From assembly GCA_009827215.1 (NCBI GenBank), contig WUAJ01000011.1, forward strand, positions 1 to 25,504: 25,504 nt of DNA, written 5' to 3'. Below the pieces are notes generated by a model, which saw only the letters and a list, made by a program, of their open reading frames with translations, was not told the origin of the DNA and searched no databases. Position 1 is the stretch's first letter, and each line of letters begins with the position of its first letter. Of the stretch, positions 7,351-14,560 are shown in pieces. The DNA comes from Phycisphaeraceae bacterium. Lineage in GTDB: Bacteria; Planctomycetota; Phycisphaerae; Phycisphaerales; UBA1924. A program made the translations under genes and the position numbers.

Positions 7351-8979
7351 TTAGTAATCAAAGTCCTCGCCCGAGTGGCCGGCGCCTACGGGTTTGTCTT
7401 TGATTTCGACGATTGCGGCTTCGGTGGTCAGGAGGAGGCCTGCGATTGAAGCGGCGTTTTGGAGGGCGACGCGTTCGACCTTGGTTGGGACGATGACGCC
7501 CATGGCGACGAGGTCGCCGTATTCGTGGGTGAGGGCGTTGTATCCGAAGGTGTTGTCGTCGGATTCTTCGACCTTGCTCGCAATGACGGAGCCGTCCAAA
7601 CCACAGTTCTTGGCGATCTGCTTGACTGGTGCGGCGACGGCGCGGCTGACGATGTCGATGCCGATGCGTTCGTCGCCGGAGGCTTTCTTGCGGATTGCGG
7701 TCAGTGCGCGGCGGGCTCTCAGCACTGCGGTGCCACCACCTGGGAGGATGCCTTCTTCGACGGCTGCGCGGCAGGCGTGGAGGGCGTCTTCGACGCGTGC
7801 TTTCTTCTCGGTCATTTCGACTTCGGTTGCGGCGCCGACGTTGACTTGTGCTACGCCTCCGGCGAGCTTGGCGAGGCGCTCTTCGAGCTTCTCGCGGTCG
7901 TAGTCGGAGCTTGATGCTTCGATCTGAGCGCGGATCATGTCGATGCGGCCCTTGATGTCGCTTCCTGAACCTGCACCTTCGACGATGATGGTGTTGTCCT
8001 TGGAGATGGTGATCTTCTTGGCGCGGCCGAGCTCGGAGAGTTCGAGTTTCTCAATGTCGATACCGAGTTGTTCCATGATCGCGGTGCCTCCGGTGAGGGT
8101 GGCTATGTCTTGGAGCATTTCGGCGCGGCGGTCGCCGAACCCTGGGGCTTTGACGGCGACGACTTTGAGGGTGCCACGGAGTTTGTTGACGACGAGGGTT
8201 GCGAGTGCTTCGGAGTCGATGTCTTCGGCGATGATCAGGAGCTGGGAGCCACTTTCAGCGACCTTACCCAGGATTGGAAGGATGTCCTTGGCGTTGGAGA
8301 TCTTCTTCTCGTGGATGAGGATGTATGGCTTGTCGAGGACGGCTTCCATGGTTGCGGTGTCGGTGACGAAGTGTGGGGAGAGGTATCCCTTGTCGAACTG
8401 CATGCCTTCGACGAGTTCGACTTCTGTTTCGAGGGACTTGCCTTCTTCGACGGTGATGACGCCGTCTTTACCGACCTTGTCCATCGCGGTGGCGATGATC
8501 TTGCCGATCTCCGCGTCTTGGTTTGCGGAGCAGGTTCCGACTTGTGCGATTTCCTTGGAGGAGGAGATCGGCTTGGACATGGAGTGGAGCTCGGTGATCA
8601 TGGCTTCGATGGCCATGTCGATGCCGCGCTTGATTTGGTTTGGGTTGGCCCCGGAGGTGATGTTTTTGAGACCTTCGGAGAAGATGGACTCGGCGTAGAT
8701 GGTCGCGGTGGTGGTGCCGTCGCCTGCTTCTTTGGAAGCTTTGCTTGCGACTTCTTTGACCATTTGGGCGCCCATGTTTTCGTATGGGTCGTCGAGTGTG
8801 ATTTCCTTGGCGACGGAGACGCCGTCTTTGGTGACGGTTGGGGCGCCAAAGGATTTCTCGAGGATGACGACGCGGCCTGATGGGCCGAGGGTGACCTTGA
8901 CTGCGGATGCGAGTTTCTGGACACCTTTGAGGATGCGCTCGCGTGCGTCGGTGTTGAATGCGATTTGTTTCGCTGCCAT
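7351..8979 (-). CDS. groL: Chaperonin GroEL (60 kDa subunit)
   Basis: A 542-residue protein, full length for the family. It starts MAAKQIAFNTDARERILKGV, has the ATP-binding DGTTTAT segment at residue ~87 and the VKVTLGPSGR segment, and the apical-domain GFGDRRAEML and VEEGILPGGG segments are intact. It forms the tetradecameric ATP-dependent folding chamber that works with GroES in the cytoplasm. The start is fixed by AAGGAG eight bases upstream. The C-terminus ends GHSGEDFDY, acidic and without the Gly-Gly-Met tail of most bacterial GroELs, so it may be a variant paralogue. It is the last gene of a groES - unknown small gene - groEL run, and a strong terminator follows. No CIRCE element was found upstream of the run, so HrcA control is not indicated. 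Confidence 0.98.
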   Translation of the reverse strand: MAAKQIAFNTDARERILKGVQKLASAVKVTLGPSGRVVILEKSFGAPTVTKDGVSVAKEITLDDPYENMGAQMVKEVASKASKEAGDGTTTATIYAESIFSEGLKNITSGANPNQIKRGIDMAIEAMITELHSMSKPISSSKEIAQVGTCSANQDAEIGKIIATAMDKVGKDGVITVEEGKSLETEVELVEGMQFDKGYLSPHFVTDTATMEAVLDKPYILIHEKKISNAKDILPILGKVAESGSQLLIIAEDIDSEALATLVVNKLRGTLKVVAVKAPGFGDRRAEMLQDIATLTGGTAIMEQLGIDIEKLELSELGRAKKITISKDNTIIVEGAGSGSDIKGRIDMIRAQIEASSSDYDREKLEERLAKLAGGVAQVNVGAATEVEMTEKKARVEDALHACRAAVEEGILPGGGTAVLRARRALTAIRKKASGDERIGIDIVSRAVAAPVKQIAKNCGLDGSVIASKVEESDDNTFGYNALTHEYGDLVAMGVIVPTKVERVALQNAASIAGLLLTTEAAIVEIKDKPVGAGHSGEDFDY

Positions 8980-9022
8980 TTTCTATCTCCTTGCGTCGTT
9001 GTTGGACGCGGTTCTTTTTGGT

Positions 9023-9241
9023 TTAAAGGCCGATGCGGATGTATGCGATCCGCTCGGCTTCGATGATGTAGACGGATTGGCCGTCGGTGACTTTGACGAG
9101 TTTGTCTGTTTCTTCTGGGATGAGCATTGCCTTTGCGATGGTGAGTGTGGATGCGGCTTCGTGCATGCCAACGAGGGCAAAGTGCGCGTTGCGTTCGCCG
9201 TTGAGTTCGTTGAGTGCTTGTCGGAGTTGGGATTGGTTCAT
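9023..9241 (-). CDS. Small conserved-looking protein between groES and groEL, function unknown
   Basis: A 72-residue protein encoded between groES (36 bases upstream) and groEL (43 bases downstream) on the same strand, so probably in the same transcript. The ATG at 9241 is preceded by AAGGA nine bases upstream. Residues 1-20 (MNQSQLRQALNELNGERNAH) look helical. The second half reads as alternating beta strands (DKLVKVTDGQSVYIIEAERI). There is no signal peptide, membrane segment or cysteine. I do not recognise the family. Its place suggests co-production with the chaperonin, perhaps as a regulator or cofactor, but that is inference only. It is not a broken groES or groEL fragment, since no motif of either is present. 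Confidence 0.75.
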   Translation of the reverse strand: MNQSQLRQALNELNGERNAHFALVGMHEAASTLTIAKAMLIPEETDKLVKVTDGQSVYIIEAERIAYIRIGL

Positions 9242-9277
9242 CGCGTGTCCTTGCTCGATTTCCGGAAGACTGCTCGA

Positions 9278-9589
9278 TTAGTCGACGATCGCGAGCACAT
9301 CGCTGCTGTTGATGATGAGGTACTCTTCGCCGTCGAGTTTGAGTTCGGTGCCGCCCCACTTGCTGAGGATGATGCGGTCTCCGACTTTGACGTCGAGGGG
9401 GATGCGTTGACCTGAGTCGGACATGGTTCCCTGACCCACGGCGAGGACGGTGGCGAACTGTGGTTTTTCCGAGGCGGATTCTGGGAGGTAGATGCCTGCG
9501 GAGGTTTGGGTTTGTGCTGCGTCGCGCTCGACGAGGATTTTATCGTGGAGTGGGCGGACGGCGACTTTGGATTTGGTTTTGGTTGCCAT
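9278..9589 (-). CDS. groS: Co-chaperonin GroES
   Basis: A 103-residue protein, slightly longer than the usual ~97 because of a basic N-terminal extension (MATKTKSK). The core is clear: VRPLHDKILVERD, the mobile loop with TSAGIYLPE, VLAVGQG, and VKVGDRIILSKWGGTE followed by LDGEEYLII near the end. It forms the heptameric lid of the GroEL chamber. AAGGA lies about 12 bases before the ATG, rather far. It is the first gene of the chaperonin run. The 103-base gap upstream holds a strong hairpin but no CIRCE repeat. Confidence 0.97.
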   Translation of the reverse strand: MATKTKSKVAVRPLHDKILVERDAAQTQTSAGIYLPESASEKPQFATVLAVGQGTMSDSGQRIPLDVKVGDRIILSKWGGTELKLDGEEYLIINSSDVLAIVD

Positions 9590-9620
9590 GGCTGTTTATT
9601 CCTTGCTGTGCTTTCTTAGT

Positions 9621-9638
9621 CCGCGACCTGCGTCGCGG
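9621..9638 (-). promoter_or_regulatory. Strong hairpin in the groES 5' region
   Basis: A perfect 7-bp GC-rich inverted repeat (CCGCGAC / GTCGCGG, four-base loop) lies 32 bases upstream of the groES start. No U-run follows on the minus strand, so it is not a classical terminator of the upstream receiver gene. A smaller 5-bp repeat lies at 9658-9675. A leader structure affecting groES expression is possible. Confidence 0.4.
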
Positions 9639-9692
9639 AGTTGGGGTCCTATGTGAAGCCGCGGTTTGGTGCGGCGTTTTACTAACTAACGA

Positions 9693-10193
9693 TTATGCTC
9701 CGGGCCAGCGGCCTTGGTAATGACGGGTGAGGCAGCGGCGGAGGACTTCGAGGAGGGTCTCGAGGTCCCGCTGTGCGTGGGGACGATCGACGACGGCGAA
9801 CGCGCCGGCGCGGAGGGCGGCGCTCAGTTCACGCATGTCGTCGCGTGCGGTTCGGTTTCGTTTGATGACCACGATCGGGGGTGGGGATGCGAGGCGGGTG
9901 AGGAGATTGAGCAGGCGCGGTCCGGATTCTTCGGCGGGGGAGCCGATCGCTTCATCGAGCGGGAGCGCGAGGTCCACGACGGCGATGTGGATCGGGTTGT
10001 GGTCGATCACACGCTGGGCGGCGTCGGCGTTGTGGGCGATGTGGGACTGGATCCCCATCGGCTCGAGCATTCTTGGGAGGCGGTCGACCCAGGGGTCTGG
10101 TTGCCAGCCGGCGCGAGAGAGGAGCAGGTGGAGTCGTCCTCCTGGGGCTCCCTTGGGCGTGGAAAGGTCGGGATGGGTGTGATCGCGCACCAT
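9693..10193 (-). CDS. Stand-alone receiver (CheY-like) domain protein, degenerate
   Basis: A 166-residue protein. After a ~20-residue lead-in, LHLLLSRAGW forms the first strand. The phospho-acceptor region is IAVVDLALPLD, with the Asp at residue ~73 in the expected place. Later elements are PPIVVIKRN and GAFAVVDRPHAQRDL. The Lys-Pro of a classical receiver is replaced by Arg-Pro (VVDRP), and the first acidic pocket is not obvious. There is no DNA-binding or enzymatic output domain, so it would act through a protein partner or as a pseudo-receiver. It lies 103 bases upstream of groES on the same strand without a clear terminator between, so co-transcription is possible. Moderately sure of the fold, unsure of phosphorylation. 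Confidence 0.65.
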   Translation of the reverse strand: MVRDHTHPDLSTPKGAPGGRLHLLLSRAGWQPDPWVDRLPRMLEPMGIQSHIAHNADAAQRVIDHNPIHIAVVDLALPLDEAIGSPAEESGPRLLNLLTRLASPPPIVVIKRNRTARDDMRELSAALRAGAFAVVDRPHAQRDLETLLEVLRRCLTRHYQGRWPGA

Positions 10194-10552
10194 ACTGGGT
10201 GGAGGTATGGCAAAGAGCGTGCCGATTCGGGGGGCTCAGGGGGTACGAATTTGGGAGTAATTGACGGAATTTGCACTTGATAAACGGCGTGACGGGGCAG
10301 ATCGGGGCGTGGGAGTGCCAAGTTGGCAGGGAGATCTTTGGACTGCTTGTGATCCGGGCGCTTATGGATCTGAATCGGGGATTGTCAAAATACTTGACGG
10401 CTGTGCATCGGGTCTGAGAAACGGATCGAACTCGGGTCTGAGCAGATTCAGCTCCTCGTGGGACGCACGAAAGAGATAGAGAGATCTTTTCGTTGTATCA
10501 GCTCGCGATCGATTGTCTGATTGCGGGCGCCATTCTTTAGGAGGAACTGGAC
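10194..10552. other. 359-base gene-free region with a spaced direct repeat
   Basis: No supported gene. The 11-base sequence TCGGGTCTGAG occurs twice (10408-10418 and 10432-10442), 24 bases apart, upstream of the CTERM gene at 10553. TTGACG occurs at 10261 and 10394, but neither has a convincing -10 at 16-18 bases. CCATAC/GTATGG (10190-10210) forms an inverted repeat over the start codon of the receiver gene. The region probably holds divergent promoters for the two flanking genes. Confidence 0.5.
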
Positions 10553-11209
10553 ATGAATATCAAAAATACAACCGGCGTCGCTGGTGCTCTCTTGCTCGCA
10601 GCGGGCGTTGCGCATGCGGAAGACTTTGGTGTGACAGGAGGACAGACGAATGTTCTTCTGGATGTTGCAACGCTCTCTGCGGCGGCGAGCTTGGATCTCT
10701 CATCGGTTTCTCCCGATGTGATCGCGCCGGGTGATTTGGGCGCTGGGAGTGTTGCGTTCGGGATTAACAGTGTGGATGCCCCACTGCTTCCGACAACATT
10801 CTCGTACGACGCGGGATTGAGTGCTTTTTCTGGGACGATTGAGCACACGGGTTCGGTGTTCTTCAACAGTGACACGGTCGAGGTCGGGAACTTCACGATC
10901 GCATTCGACGCCGGGCGGGTAGGCGATTCCCGGAGTGGATTCTTTGTTGAGAGCACGACTGGGATCGAAGCGATCCTCTTTGATATCGAGGCACCTTCGC
11001 TGGTCATCGCGGATAGCTCACAGCTGACCATCGAGGCGAATCTGCTGGTGTCTGGTGAGTTCGCGTCGTTCCTGTTTGACAACGGGCTCGCGTCGGTCGA
11101 TCTGACTGGCGCGGATGTTGGTGATGCACGCGTGAGCGCGGTCCCGACTCCGGGGAGCGCGATGGTGCTTGGAGCGGCGGGGCTGCTCGCGGCACGCAGA
11201 CGGCGCTGA
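10553..11209 (+). CDS. Exported protein with VPTP-type C-terminal sorting tail (PEP-CTERM-like)
   Basis: A 218-residue protein. The ATG at 10553 has a full AGGAGG at 10539-10544 eight bases before it, the strongest ribosome binding site in the window. A signal peptide (GVAGALLLAAGVAHAE) is followed by an acidic, Ser/Gly/Val-rich, probably beta-sandwich domain without cysteine and without a motif I know. The C-terminus is VPTPGSA, a hydrophobic stretch (MVLGAAGLLAA) and RRRR. This is a PEP-CTERM/exosortase-type sorting signal in the Phycisphaerae form. It was probably exported and tail-processed, and its strong translation signal suggests an abundant surface or matrix protein. It stands alone and is closed by a good terminator. 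Confidence 0.82.
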   Translation: MNIKNTTGVAGALLLAAGVAHAEDFGVTGGQTNVLLDVATLSAAASLDLSSVSPDVIAPGDLGAGSVAFGINSVDAPLLPTTFSYDAGLSAFSGTIEHTGSVFFNSDTVEVGNFTIAFDAGRVGDSRSGFFVESTTGIEAILFDIEAPSLVIADSSQLTIEANLLVSGEFASFLFDNGLASVDLTGADVGDARVSAVPTPGSAMVLGAAGLLAARRRR

Positions 11210-11245
11210 TTGAGTCGGCGTACTCATTTCAATCTGACCCCCTCT

Positions 11246-11283
11246 TGAATGGGCGGCACCGATGTGTCGCCTGTTCATTTTTT
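11246..11283 (+). terminator. Rho-independent terminator of the CTERM gene at 10553
   Basis: A 14-bp stem with three G-U pairs (11246-11259 with 11264-11277), a four-base CGAT loop and six T (11278-11283). It begins 37 bases after the stop. Confidence 0.85.
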
Positions 11284-11322
11284 GGATGCTGAAATATTTG
11301 GGATATCGTTGCGATCGGATCT

Positions 11323-11341
11323 CCCTGATATACCCCTGACA
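11323..11341 (+). promoter_or_regulatory. Extended -10 motif upstream of the K+ channel gene
   Basis: CCCTGATATACCCCTGACA contains TGaTATACC, an extended -10 (TGn plus TATACC at 11329-11334). The same 19-base block, with one difference, precedes rmuC at 13142-13160. Transcription from here would start near 11341 and give a ~67-base leader before the ATG at 11408. Confidence 0.5.
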
Positions 11342-11407
11342 CGAGATCGGTGGTATTCGGTGTGGGATGCCCCTGCGAGTGGGCTTGATCTCGTATGCTA
11401 TGGACTC

Positions 11408-13117
11408 ATGAAATTCAGTACTTCACAGATGATGGTGTTCTTTCAGGAGCGGCGGACGCAGCGGAATGTGCGGGCGCTGATGCGGTTCATATTGGTCCTG
11501 ACGGGGCTGATTGTTGTGTACAGCATCCTGTTCCATGTGATCATGGAGATGGAGGGGCAGCACCACTCGTGGATGACTGGGTTCTACTGGACACTGACGG
11601 TGATGTCCACGCTGGGGTTTGGGGATATTACGTTTGAGAGTGATCTTGGGCGGTTTTTCTCGATGCTGGTGCTCGCGACGGGGATTGTGTTTTTGTTGGT
11701 GTTGTTGCCGTTTACGATCATTCAGTTTTTCTATGCGCCTTGGGTGGATGCGGTGGAGGCGGCGCGGACCCCTCGCAAGGCGGCGGAGGAGACTTCGGGG
11801 CATGTGATCCTGATCCAGTATGACGCGGTGACGGAGGAGCTGATCGCGAAGCTGGAGCAGTCAGGGATTGGGTATGTGTTGATTGTTCCGGACTTTGAGG
11901 AGGCGTCGAATCTGCATGACATGGGGATCCGTGTTGTGTATGGGCCGTTGGATCATGTGTCGACTTATACGGCTGCGCGGGCGGAGTCGGCGGCGTTGAT
12001 CGCGGCGACGAGTGATGATGTGACGAATACGAATGTGGCATTCATGGCGCGTCAGGTGGCGCCGGAGGTCCCGATCGTCGCGATCTCGACGAACAAGACC
12101 ACGACGACGATCCTGAGGCACGCGGGAGCGACTGAGGTGTTCCAGCTTGGGGAGTTGATGGGGCGGGCGCTGGCGCGCGGGATGGTTGGCGGCGATGCGT
12201 TGACGCATGTTGTCGGGAACATCGATCATTTGCTGATCGCGGAGGCGAACGCGCACAAGACGCCTTTGGTTGGGAAGACGCTTGCGGAGAATCGACTTGC
12301 GGAGCTTGGGGTCAATGTGATCGGGTTGTGGGATCGCGGGGAGTTCAAGCCTGCGATGGCGGACACGGTGGTGACGGAATACTCGATCCTGATGATGGCG
12401 GGGACCAAAGAGCAACTCATGAGATATGACGAGGAGTTTGTGATTTATAACGTCTCGGTGGATCCGGTGCTGATCATCGGATGGGGGAAGGTCGGGGCGG
12501 CAGCCGGGGCGGCGCTTTCTCGAAGGGGTGTTGATCGGAAAGCGGTTGAGCTCGATCCGGAGAGGGCGCGCCGTGCTGGTGAGTTCCGGGATCGGATCGT
12601 TGTTGGGGATGCGACCGATCCTGAGGTGTTGATGCAAGCGGGGTTGATGGACGCGCCGGCGGTGTTGATTACATCGCATGATGACAGCATCAATATTTAC
12701 CTGACGATCTATTGTCGATCGGTGCGGCAGGATGCGCAGTTGATCTGTCGATCGACGCTCAAGCAGAACATTGAGACACTGCATCGCGCGGGGGCGGACT
12801 TTGTGCATTCGTATGCGTCGATGGGGTCATCGAGTATCTTCAATCAGTTGACGGGTGATCGGATCGCGACGGTTGCGGAGGGGCTCGAGATGTTCCGCAG
12901 GCCTGTGCCTGAATCGCTTGGTGGGAAGACACTGATCGAGTGCGGTATCCGGGATCGGACGGGGTGCACGATCATCGCAATCCGAGATCCGGAGGAGGGG
13001 CTGATCGCGACGCCGTCGGCGACGACGGTTTTGAAGGCGGGGCAAGAGTTGGTGCTCGCGGGGGGGACGGAGGCGGAGTCGCTGTTTATTGAGGCGTATG
13101 GGATCGGGTCGGCGTGA
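11408..13117 (+). CDS. Two-TM potassium channel with two RCK (TrkA-type) regulatory modules
   Basis: A 569-residue inner-membrane protein. The ATG at 11408 was chosen because upstream residues look non-coding and the membrane domain starts just after. There are two helices (~25-46 and ~83-105) around a pore helix and filter MSTLGFGD (TLGFGD at 68-73), a variant of TVGYGD. RCK-N 1 (~131-250) starts GHVILIQYDAVTEEL and lacks the glycine-rich nucleotide motif. RCK-C 1 follows. RCK-N 2 (~354-480) has an intact GWGKVG dinucleotide motif with an acidic residue (AVELD) after the second strand, then RCK-C 2 to the end. One subunit therefore carries two RCK modules, as in Kch/BK-type arrangements where RCK domains build a gating ring. 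Likely role: regulated K+ flux for osmotic or pH balance. No strong ribosome binding site. Confidence 0.88.
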   Translation: MKFSTSQMMVFFQERRTQRNVRALMRFILVLTGLIVVYSILFHVIMEMEGQHHSWMTGFYWTLTVMSTLGFGDITFESDLGRFFSMLVLATGIVFLLVLLPFTIIQFFYAPWVDAVEAARTPRKAAEETSGHVILIQYDAVTEELIAKLEQSGIGYVLIVPDFEEASNLHDMGIRVVYGPLDHVSTYTAARAESAALIAATSDDVTNTNVAFMARQVAPEVPIVAISTNKTTTTILRHAGATEVFQLGELMGRALARGMVGGDALTHVVGNIDHLLIAEANAHKTPLVGKTLAENRLAELGVNVIGLWDRGEFKPAMADTVVTEYSILMMAGTKEQLMRYDEEFVIYNVSVDPVLIIGWGKVGAAAGAALSRRGVDRKAVELDPERARRAGEFRDRIVVGDATDPEVLMQAGLMDAPAVLITSHDDSINIYLTIYCRSVRQDAQLICRSTLKQNIETLHRAGADFVHSYASMGSSSIFNQLTGDRIATVAEGLEMFRRPVPESLGGKTLIECGIRDRTGCTIIAIRDPEEGLIATPSATTVLKAGQELVLAGGTEAESLFIEAYGIGSA

Positions 13118-13141
13118 GGAGTTGGTGCATCGGCGTCACTA

Positions 13142-13160
13142 CCCTGATATACTCCTGACA
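13142..13160 (+). promoter_or_regulatory. Extended -10 promoter for leaderless rmuC
   Basis: TGaTATACT (13145-13153) is a near-consensus extended -10. Six bases separate it from the ATG at 13160, so the predicted transcript starts at the A of ATG. No Shine-Dalgarno is present. The block is 18/19 identical to 11323-11341. Confidence 0.6.
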
Positions 13161-14560
13161 TGGAAATCGCTTTGATCATCGTGGGGCTGCTGGCTCTTGG
13201 GCTTGGGGGCGCTGTATTTGTCCTGTTTCAGGGGCTTTCGAGGGAACGCATGAAGTTGGCGGGGCTCGGGGAGGAGCTGGCGACGGCGCGGGCGAATCTT
13301 GAGGGATCGAGCGCTGAGCGGGATCGGTTAGTTGGGGAACTGACATCTGCTCGGGGTGAGATTTCGGGGCTGGAGTCGGAGGTCGATCAGCAGACGGCGC
13401 GGATTACTGAGCTGAGCATGCTTAATGCGCAGTTCGGGGAGCGATTGGAAGCGGCGGAGCGGTCGCGGCAGGAACTGATGAAGAATGAGGCGCAGCTGAA
13501 GGAGACTTTCGAGGCGATCGGGTCGCGGACGCTCAAGTCGAATCAGGAGGCGCTGACGAAGTTGTTGTCCGAGCAGCTCGGTCAGGCGGGCAAGGCGTCG
13601 AAGGAAGAACTCGATCAGCGGAAGCAGGCGATCGAGGCGATGGTCAAACCCATCAGCGAGACACTGGGGAAGACACGCGATCAGCTCACTCAACTGGATG
13701 AGCGCGTCAAGGCGTCGAGTGTGTCCAATGAATCACTCAAGGAAGAGACGGCGCGGCTGACGCGGGCGCTGTCGCGGCCTGAGATTCGGGGACGGTATGG
13801 TGAGATCCAGCTGCGCCGCGTTGCGGAGCTTGCAGGGATGACGAGCTACTGCGACTTTACGGAGCAGACCTCGGAGCGGGATGGGGATGGGAATCTGCTG
13901 CGTCCTGATATGGTGGTGACGCTCCCAAACAATCGGATGATTGTGGTGGACGCGAAAGCGAACATCAATGCGTACATCGAGGCGGTGAATGAGCCTGATG
14001 AGGAAGTGCGCGAGAAGCATATGGAGCGGTTTGCGCGGCACACGAGCGAGCAGGTGAAGAAGCTCGCGGATAAAAAGTACTGGGCGTTGTTTGATCGGTC
14101 TCCTGAGTTTGTGGTGATGTTTGTGCCTGGGGATCACTTTATTGATGCGGCGCTGTCGCGGAATCCGGGGCTGCTTGATGATGCGGCGCAGCATGGGGTG
14201 ATTTTGGCTTCGCCGAGTACGCTGATCGGGCTGCTGCGTGCGGTGGCGGTTGGGTGGCGCGAGCAGGCGCTGAGTGAGCAGGCGGCGGCGCTGTTTGAGC
14301 TCGGCAAGGAGCTGCACGATCGTGCGGCGACGGCGTTTGAGCACGCGGGCAAGCTCGGGGATTCGATCCGTCAGAGTGTGGATCGGTACAACAAGCTGGT
14401 GGGGTCGATCGATACGCGGATGATGCCTACCTTGCGGCGATTTGAGGATGCGGGGGCGAAGAGCACGAAGTCGCTTGTGGAACCCAAGGCGGTGAGCGGG
14501 GAACTGCGGCAGCTGACGGCTGGGGATCAGTTGATGCTTGGGGCGGATGATCCGGACTGA
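13160..14560 (+). CDS. rmuC: DNA recombination protein RmuC
   Basis: A 466-residue protein, typical for the family. An N-terminal membrane anchor (IALIIVGLLALGLGGAVFVLF) is followed by a long coiled coil (~30-190) rich in Glu, Arg and Gln, as in RmuC. The conserved PD-(D/E)XK-like nuclease core follows: the RGRYGEIQLRRVAELAGM segment, RPDMVVTLPNNRMIVVDAKA with the Asp and Asp-x-Lys expected at the active site, then FVPGDHFIDAAL and ASPSTLIGLLRAVAVGWR. RmuC limits recombination at inverted repeats and has been linked to DNA-protein crosslink processing. The gene follows the K+ channel by 42 bases but has its own extended -10. Its last 34 bases overlap the 3' end of the convergent zinc-ribbon gene. 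Confidence 0.95.
   Translation: MEIALIIVGLLALGLGGAVFVLFQGLSRERMKLAGLGEELATARANLEGSSAERDRLVGELTSARGEISGLESEVDQQTARITELSMLNAQFGERLEAAERSRQELMKNEAQLKETFEAIGSRTLKSNQEALTKLLSEQLGQAGKASKEELDQRKQAIEAMVKPISETLGKTRDQLTQLDERVKASSVSNESLKEETARLTRALSRPEIRGRYGEIQLRRVAELAGMTSYCDFTEQTSERDGDGNLLRPDMVVTLPNNRMIVVDAKANINAYIEAVNEPDEEVREKHMERFARHTSEQVKKLADKKYWALFDRSPEFVVMFVPGDHFIDAALSRNPGLLDDAAQHGVILASPSTLIGLLRAVAVGWREQALSEQAAALFELGKELHDRAATAFEHAGKLGDSIRQSVDRYNKLVGSIDTRMMPTLRRFEDAGAKSTKSLVEPKAVSGELRQLTAGDQLMLGADDPD

Noticed and set aside
8068..8880. A 270-codon plus-strand frame opposite groEL
   Set aside because: It is an antisense shadow of a highly conserved gene, with abnormal Asp/Phe/Gly composition.
9590..9692. 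CIRCE operator upstream of groES
   Set aside because: I looked for TTAGCACTC-N9-GAGTGCTAA and found nothing similar; only unrelated GC hairpins are present.
10261..10479. A 72-codon plus-strand frame in the gap before the CTERM gene at 10553
   Set aside because: It starts with TTG without a ribosome binding site, its composition is random-like, and it covers the direct repeat that looks regulatory.
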